Assembly (NCBI GenBank): GCA_026724425.1
Contig: JAIUCV010000101.1
Span: 2,356,001 to 2,420,000 of the forward strand
Direction of reading: 5' to 3'
DNA: 64,000 bases
Source: Erythrophleum ivorense
Lineage: Eukaryota > Streptophyta > Magnoliopsida > Fabales > Fabaceae
The notes below the pieces were generated by a model. It searched no databases. It was not told the origin of the DNA and saw nothing but the letters and a program-made list of their open reading frames with translations. Shown here piece by piece: positions 57,851 to 64,000 of the stretch; the first letter of the stretch is position 1; every line of letters starts with the position of its first letter. Position numbers and translations under genes: made by a program.

Positions 57851-60434
57851 CTAAGACTCCTCTGTCGCATATAATCCGTGAGTGGTCGGTGGTTGTGGCT
57901 GTGGCGGCTTCCGCTTCTCTTCTTCTTCTTCTTCTCGCCTTCTCCGTTCCTCCTCTGCTCTCTTAGCCGCTTCTTCTTCGCTCTTTCTCTCCTCCTCTCT
58001 CTTCCTCGCTTCTTCCTCACTTCTCTTCTTCTCCGCCTCTTCTCTCTCCTTCCTCTGCCTCTCTTCCTCTCGTCTTTTAGCCATCGCCTCTTCTTTTTCT
58101 CTCTTTCTCGCCTCTTCTTCTTCTTCCTCACGCCTCTTCCTTTCTTGCTCCTCACGCCTCTTTCTCTCCGCCTCCTCCCTCTCCTTCCTCTGCCTCTCTT
58201 CCTCTCGTCTTTTAGCCATTTCCTCTTCTTTTTCTCTTTCTTCTTCTCTCTTTCTCGCCTCTTCTTCTTCTTTCTCGTGTCTCATCCTCTCTTCCTCTTG
58301 TCTCTTAGCTTCGTCTTCCTCTCTCTTTCTTGCTTCTTCTCTCTTTCTCGCCTCTTCTTCTTCTTCCTCACGTTTCCTCCTCTCTTCTTCTCGTTTCTTA
58401 GCTTCCTCCTCCTCTCTCTTCCTTTCTTCTTCTCTCTTTCTTGCCTCCTCTTCTTCTTTCCTTCTCCGCTCAGTTTCTTCTTCCTCACGTCTCCTCCTCT
58501 CTTCCTCTTGTCTCTTAGCTGCCTCTTCTTCCCTTTTCCTTTCTTCTTCTCTCTTCCTTGCTTCCTCTTCTTCCTTCCTTCTTCTCTCAATTTCTTCCTC
58601 CTCACGTCTCTTCTTCTCTTCAATCTCTCTCATAAGCCTATCAAGCTCTACCTCGGCACAAGTTACACACTCCAACATCACACCTTCTTTCTGAGCTCCT
58701 AACAATCTCTCGATCGTCTCATTTCTCATGTTAAAAGACGTGGCAAGTATCTCTCGGTCCATTACCTGAAGAACCGAGCTCTGCCCTACTAGGAACTGAG
58801 GGTAGTTCTTCTTCGCCGACGTGCTAAACCCCATGAACATAAATGACCCGTTTACAAAAGACATTTGAGCCATAGGATGAAACTGTGGCACAACAAAAAC
58901 ATCCCCCTCTTTAACCATGAACCTCTCACTCTCACTCTCGTTCTTGCTTTTGCCTTGGGACGATGGGTGGTAAACCACCCGAATAAACCCTTCCCCTTGT
59001 AACACAATTGATATCTCACAAGCACGAGGGTTCCAATGCGGTCCCATCATTGACCCCTAAAAATTAGATGCACACAATATTAAAGTCACATCAAAACAAG
59101 ATCAAGAAATCAAGAACCAAGGCATTGTGATATTAATTTAGTTTTAGTGGGCTAACCTTCGTTAAATTAACCAAATAGACTCCAAAACTTGAACCCTTTA
59201 AAGCATGCATATCTTTCTTGTCAACCACTTTGCTCTGGCCATTGACGTTCTCAAAGTCCGGGTCAGCCTCAAAAACATTGAACGCTTTTGATTTCTTCTT
59301 CTTCTTCTTATTAACAACAGGTTTCATCGCCAAATGATCAGTCACATCCTCAGCTCTTACAAAAAGTTTGACAAGCCGTGATTGCCACGTCTCCTCCTCC
59401 TCCAACCCTTGTGCTCTGTTTCTCGGCAAAGCATTTGTGATCAACGGAGGCCTATCCGCGTCTCTTACCTTCCCCAAAAGCTCCTCAGGAACCTTCCATA
59501 TCACAAATGTAATCAATGAAACAACGCCAATTATAAAAGCGTGTCTCTGCAAGTAGAAAAACAAGTCACATACCGCAAAAACTGTCCGGAGAGTTTTCTC
59601 GTCAAATCCCAATAACAAGTCTCTAATATTCGAGTACGCTCCTAGACATGGCTCGTGTAAACACTCCTCCACATCGAAAATTGCGTAGACCCTAAGTTTT
59701 TCTGAAACTTTGTCTCTCCCCAAGTCGCTATGTACGTAGAAGACTGTGCCTGAAGGTAGCCTAAAAACATCTCCTCGTCTTAACTCTAACCTCCTCTCTT
59801 TCTCGTCGTCAACCCAATTCAGTATCCCACTGCCTACACAATCCCAAATCACAATCACAGCATTTACTTAAAAGATAATCCTAACCATGCTAAGAAAAAT
59901 GTATACTTTCAATTTTAGATGGAAAAATAATCAAAGTATCAATAAATGGTCAATTCGACTACATTCTAATTATTTAACTAAAAATTAATTAAAATTTAAA
60001 TATATTATGTATTTAAATATATAAAAAAATACTAATATGATCAACAAACAAGAATTTCACATATCCGGTTTAGAGAATTTTGGTTCGATCCGACCGTAAC
60101 AAACTGACACTTCGAGTTAAGTCAAATAGTCTTAAGGTTAAAAAATGGAATTGGTGTATTTACCAGTGTGAACAAAGAGAACCATGTCGGAATGGAGAAG
60201 AAGAGGAAGCAAGAATGCATTTGGCTCCAATGTTATGAACTGAATATGGTATCCACCACCGATCTGGACGGCTGATATCTCTCCGAATTGCGTAGCAACG
60301 AGTGGCGTCCGTTGATCCCTCTTGATCAGAAGTGGGGACTCAAAGCTCGGGACGCCGTCGTTTTGATCGGAGAACGACTTGGTGCAGAGAAATAAAGTAA
60401 CGAGACATAGTAGAAGAATCGTAGATTTCGACAT
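57851..60434 (-). CDS. Two-domain cupin (vicilin-like) with long Glu/Arg-rich tail
   Basis: Four exons (60164-60434, 59574-59833, 59157-59492, 57851-59056) join to 690 residues. A signal peptide (MSKSTILLLCLVTLFLC) is followed by a first cupin barrel (YHIQFITLEPNAFLLPLLLHSDMVLFVHTG...RRGDVFRLPSGTVFYV) and a second (GPHWNPRACEISIVLQGEG...VKEGDVFVVPQFHPMAQM). The last ~215 residues are almost wholly Glu, Arg and Lys in KREEE-type heptads, a probable single long charged helix. The end is KPPQPQPPTTHGLYATEES. The short intron at 59493-59573 is 81 bp, in frame and without a stop. Secreted or vacuolar storage-like protein; the tail is a special feature of this lineage (At2g18540 from memory). Confidence 0.9.
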
Positions 60435-60680
60435 CGTTTGATAGATAGACTCACAAAGACTCCTCTACACCGGAAACGTAACTCGTGGTATAAGGGAGAC
60501 ATGAAGTGGGGTCAGGATTTGGACACGCGTCGTTACAAGCGTACACGTGTATAGTTACTTTGACACGTATATCTCACAGTTTTTGAATACTAATTATCAC
60601 AAGCAAGTAGGATTAATGGATTTAATTCTTCACCGTTTTATGATTTATAGTATCACAAACTGACCACAGAGTATCCTTTG
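60435..60680 (-). promoter_or_regulatory. Upstream region of the cupin gene
   Basis: The 246 bp include ACGT-core motifs (GACACGCGTC, TACACGTGTA, GACACGTATA at about 60521-60573), of the kind bound by bZIP factors such as ABA regulators. Function is inferred only. Confidence 0.45.
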
Positions 60681-60724
60681 GATTATTGATGCTGCTGATT
60701 TTCCTTCTTCTTTTATTGTCCACA

Positions 60725-61075
60725 GGCTGCGGTATCATGACTAATCAACCTGGACTGGGAGCTAAGCCAGCAAATCAGGACACTCGCCTGGATCAGTTGC
60801 TAGTGCTGATGCTCTTTGCGTTAACGGATCCCTTAACGGCAAGCGCAAGGCTTCTGAGGCTGCTGTTGCATCATTGGTATCTCGAGGACCAAAGATTGCT
60901 AACAACGGTAGCTCCGCACTGCCGTCGTCATCCTCACGTCATGTAACAACTTTATTAGACCCTTCTGCATCTGCTAGCGAAACAAACTCTGAGATGTCTC
61001 TTCAAGAATTATAGTCTCTTAACGCCGCCGGGATGAGCCTAGTTCTGGAGAGACTTCAGTCCAGCCTCCACAAGG
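60725..61075 (+). pseudogene. Unidentified coding remnant interrupted by a stop
   Basis: A plus-strand frame with coding-like composition reads ...SADALCVNGSLNGKRKASEA, then a Ser-rich stretch, then NSEMSLQEL. A TAG follows, after which SLNAAGMSLVLERLQSSLH continues in the same frame to a possible donor (AAGGTAACTG, about 61075). I do not recognise the family; it may be a retroelement gag or LINE fragment. The CACTA element begins 190 bp downstream. Confidence 0.35.
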
Positions 61076-61663
61076 TAACTGACGCTTGGATTCGTCATGA
61101 TGCTGGATTTATGCTCAGATTTTTGATTATCTGCTATACTTATGCGTGTTAGATTGCATCAGACTATTAAGATTCGTGTGTTGTTCGTTCTTTTTTGTAT
61201 ATGCAACAGGCAACGTTCTTCTTCTCTTGAGAAACAACAAGATGGATCTAGACTGGAATCAACACTACAAGAAAAATGAGCTTCCGTAACACACGGAAAA
61301 TGCTACTAAAGGGATTTCGTAGCGAAATTACAAACGCTGTATAATGAGGAGCTACAGTAGACCCCACCCCTACCATAGCAGTTTCTACGCGCTATGGTAG
61401 ATTGAACTATTATAGCGCAAGAAGTTCGCTATTAAATACTATTAACTAGCGCTTTGTTTTTGCTATTATGTTTGTTTATATAGCAAATAATTTGAGCTGT
61501 GCAATAATTAATGATAACACATTATATATGCTGGTGGATATTGTTTGGTGACATTATGGTTCTCGAATTTAACACTATAGTAGCATAAAATCTTTGCTAT
61601 AGGAAAATTTTATATAGCGCTTTTTTGTGCCATAGGAAAGTGTTATATAGCGCTTATACTATG

Positions 61664-62409
61664 TTATAAGAAAGTGTTATATAGTGCCATCCTATCTTTC
61701 ATGTTATCAGCTCCTCTGACCGCTGAAACAAGGCGTGATTTGGAGGATCTCCATATATCTCTCATCTGACAAAATGCAGCAGTTTTTTTCCATGGTTGGT
61801 CAAGATCAGACCTTGCCTGCATTCAAATGAATAATTGAAAATCAGAAATTACACAAAGCAATTCTAATTCAATGAAGCAACATGTAAAAGTAAATTACAG
61901 AATACCTCAATAGATTTCCACAAAACAAGTTTGATATCTTCACTTACTTTCCTCCAATCCCGGATTGTGTAAGGAACATGTTCCCGTACTATTGTACCTA
62001 AATATGATGCAAACGGTATTGACCCTGGACCATAAGGTTTTCCCATGATAGTATAATCAACGTGAACCTTTTCATTTGGATCCTTGGCGATGTTTTTCAT
62101 CTTTGTTGGTCCTCGTTTCCTTTTACGCTTTGGTTCAGCAACATTTTCAGCAACATTCGAAGTATGACCTTCATTGTCAGCAGCAGCATCATCATCAACT
62201 GGTTCAACTACATTGTCTTCATTGTCTTCATCATCATTCTCTTTATCTTCTAACTCATCAACATTCGGAGTATGACCTTCATTCTCTTGTAAATCAGCAT
62301 CCACTTCATTACATTGTTTCTCTACTAATTCCTGAGTTTCCAACTGCTTCTCCTCTATCTCGTCAATCTTCTTCTTTTTTTGTGTACGCCTTTTTCGAGT
62401 AGTGTTCAT
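61664..62409 (-). CDS. CACTA accessory protein (transposase_24/TNP1-like)
   Basis: Exons 61906-62409 and 61664-61816 join in phase 0 to 218 residues. The N-terminus is basic, then acidic (DNVVEPVDDDAAAD). A basic block KRKRKRGPTKMKN and the family motif PYGPGSIPFASYLGTIVRE follow, then WKSIEARSDLDQPWK and RDIWRSSKSRL after the intron. This resembles the plant En/Spm second protein, which binds subterminal repeats. It is short for the family (usually 350 or more), and the second exon runs out into the subterminal repeats, so it is probably truncated. Confidence 0.7.
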
Positions 62410-62533
62410 CTTAGTTCACCTGAAACAAAAAAAATTCACTTGATTATCAAAACAGATACTTGTTTAGAAAACAAAAATCATTCACAGAAACACACATTCT
62501 AACAAATCATAAATACAAAAAATCAATATAATT

Positions 62534-63433
62534 TCACACATAAATCCCTTCACAGTCAGCTCGGGCATTCCTAGCTTCATCAACCAAGTCATCTTCATCC
62601 ATGTCAACTAATACAGGCAATGGCCCAACGTCCGCAGTTCCAGATTTAGCATCTTCTGCACTGTATCCTCTCTTAGAACTTCTCATAGCTACATACCAAC
62701 TCGATGAATCATCTACCCTCGAATAAAAAACTTGATGTGCTTGAGATGCTAGTATGTATGGATCTTTTGCAAATGCAGCTTGACTTTGGTTAAGGTTGAC
62801 AAGTGTGAATCCATCTTCTTCCTTTACTCCATTACCTATATTTGCCCATTGGCACCTGAATATAGGAATGTAGAAGACATTGTAATCAAGCAGTATAATA
62901 TCCACCACTCTGCCATAGTAAGACACAACATCAACCATTGGAGAATTGTCTTTTGCACTAGCTATACACATTGCTGTGGCCTCATGCAACACACCACAGT
63001 TCTGAGTTTCCCTATCAACCGAAACTGTATGAAACCGATTGCCATTGACTATGTAACCCGTGTAAGACCTTGCATGAAGACGAGGACCATATGCTAACCA
63101 CTTAAGTGTATTTTCATGATCAGAAGTCATAGGTATCTGTTGTAAAATTTGGCAAATGTCATTTACTATATTGTAAATGAATAGATGATAAACAAAAAAA
63201 AACCACAGACCTCACAAAATCCTGCAGCCACAGACCTCACAAAATCCCAAGCACCTTTCTCATAACCAGGATCGGTTCTGCAATGAAGTAACATAAAAGC
63301 AAAAAACCAAAAGAAAAAAAACGAATTACAAACTTTAAAAAATCTTTAACATATCAAATAAACCAATAAACTCAACTATACAAAACGTTCTCACATACCT
63401 GTTAAGATGAACCCATGTCTTTTCCATAACCAT
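62534..63433 (-). pseudogene. TNP2-like CACTA transposase, internally deleted
   Basis: A short first exon (63399-63433, MVMEKTWVHLNR) and the following TDPGYEKGAWDFV (from 63277) match the N-terminal transposase-associated domain. The catalytic centre and DUF4218 are absent. The sequence passes within about 150 bp to a DUF4216 region (62534-63130: LKWLAYGPRLHARSY, GNRFHT, QNCGV, GFTLVNLN, ILASQAHQVFY), which is normally the C-terminal end. A direct repeat (GATTTTGTGAGGTCTGTGG) lies at the junction side. It cannot encode active transposase. Confidence 0.8.
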
Positions 63434-64000
63434 TATATGTCCTTACCCATAAAGAAAACAAAACAAACACATAAGAATAACACAAACACCAAACAAATAC
63501 CAAACAAACACCAAACACATTCACAGCAACAGTTTATTAAAACGAAATATCAAACAACCAATTCAGTCAACTCTTAAACAAAACAATCAATTTCAAGTTC
63601 ATTGTGAATACTAGCCTCTTTGTTCTGATGCAAACAGGCAGAAGATGCAGACAAGATGCAGGCAGATGCGGGCAGAAGATCCGGTCGATGAGATGTGATT
63701 ACCTTTCAATGTTAATATCAGTCAGAAATCAAATACTAGTAAATAGTCAAGAACTCAAATTACCCAATTGAATGTCGTATACCTTTCAGGTGGATGAGAT
63801 CAGCTGGTTTCGAAGCTACTGAGACAGAGAAGGAGAGAAACGGATCTATTGAGACAGAGAAGCTAATGAGTTCGAGGCTAATGAGACTGAGATCGCCTGA
63901 GCTATTGAGACAGAGACGGAGAGAGACGGCGGCGACGGAGAGAGACGGCGGCGACGGAGAGAGACGGCGGCGACGGAGAGAGACGGCGGCGGCGGAGAGA
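63434..64000 (-). other. 5' region of the CACTA transposase gene
   Basis: A-rich, then purine-rich sequence with GAGACAGAGA repeats. On the minus strand this is a CT-rich leader. No other gene is seen. Confidence 0.5.
63915..64000. repeat. 19-bp tandem repeat at the window edge
   Basis: GACGGAGAGAGACGGCGGC units start at 63915, 63934, 63953 and 63972 and may continue past the end. Confidence 0.85.

Larger units (their letters stand above)
61263..64000 (-). mobile_element. CACTA (En/Spm) transposon, one end inside the window
   Basis: The end CACTACAAGAAAAATG at 61263 is the classic CACTA terminal inverted repeat. It is followed by about 450 bp of subterminal repeats (TATAGCGC, GCTATGGTAG, CATAGGAAAGTGTTATATAGCGC). 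Inside, on the minus strand, lie a TNP1/transposase_24-like gene and remnants of a TNP2-like transposase. The opposite terminus was not found before 64000, so the element is cut by the window edge. Confidence 0.88.

Noticed and set aside
57878..58702. Two plus-strand frames of about 270 codons rich in Phe, Leu and Ser
   Set aside because: They are antisense to the Glu/Arg-rich tail of the cupin gene and arise from its purine-rich codons.

Overview
The window is nuclear DNA of a flowering plant in the mustard family, very probably an Arabidopsis-clade species other than A. thaliana. The genes have plant introns (GT-AG, 80-700 nt). Their order matches, from memory, A. thaliana chromosome 2 from about At2g18390 to At2g18540: TTN5/ARL2, an organelle-type uL6, ELP5, a GASA peptide, the non-coding GUT15 locus, a COV-like membrane protein, a J-domain protein, PERK4, a polyol transporter, a C2H2 gene (GAZ-type), OFP7, SF3b4 (JANUS), a PPR protein and a two-domain cupin. 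Locus assignments are recalled and were not checked by search.

Layout. 1-9.2 kb: small GTPase, uL6, ELP5, GASA and a minus-strand non-coding transcript region with a tRNA-like fold. 9.2-12.8 kb: a Mutator-like element (MULE) with 151-bp terminal inverted repeats, carrying a damaged transposase and a second gene (GRF zinc finger, coiled coil, membrane tail). 13.3-20.1 kb: LCV-type gene, J-protein, PERK kinase. 21.6-28.4 kb: a cytochrome P450 pseudogene split by a young, apparently intact Copia retrotransposon (322-bp LTRs, CAAAG target duplication). 28.5-30.2 kb: polyol transporter. 30-42 kb: AT-rich intergenic DNA with short repeats and a tandem pair of C2H2 genes, one truncated. 42-55 kb: OFP7, two tandem SF3b4 genes, PPR, U2AF65. 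55.8-57.6 kb: a non-autonomous hAT element (perfect 8-bp target duplication) filled with a ~29-bp minisatellite that repeats a canonical E2F binding site about 18 times. 57.9-60.4 kb: cupin with a ~200-residue Glu/Arg tail. 61.3 kb to the end: an internally deleted CACTA (En/Spm) element.

Functional theme. Apart from the transposons this is a conserved housekeeping segment. Several products act in RNA biology: SF3b4 in the U2 snRNP, U2AF65 at the polypyrimidine tract, ELP5 in tRNA wobble modification, a PPR protein and the GUT15-like RNA. The differences from A. thaliana are the most informative part: duplicated SF3b4 and GAZ genes, a U2AF65 gene in the slot it occupies in the paralogous chromosome 4 block, a MULE where I remember SDH1-2 lying, and transposon insertions of different ages.
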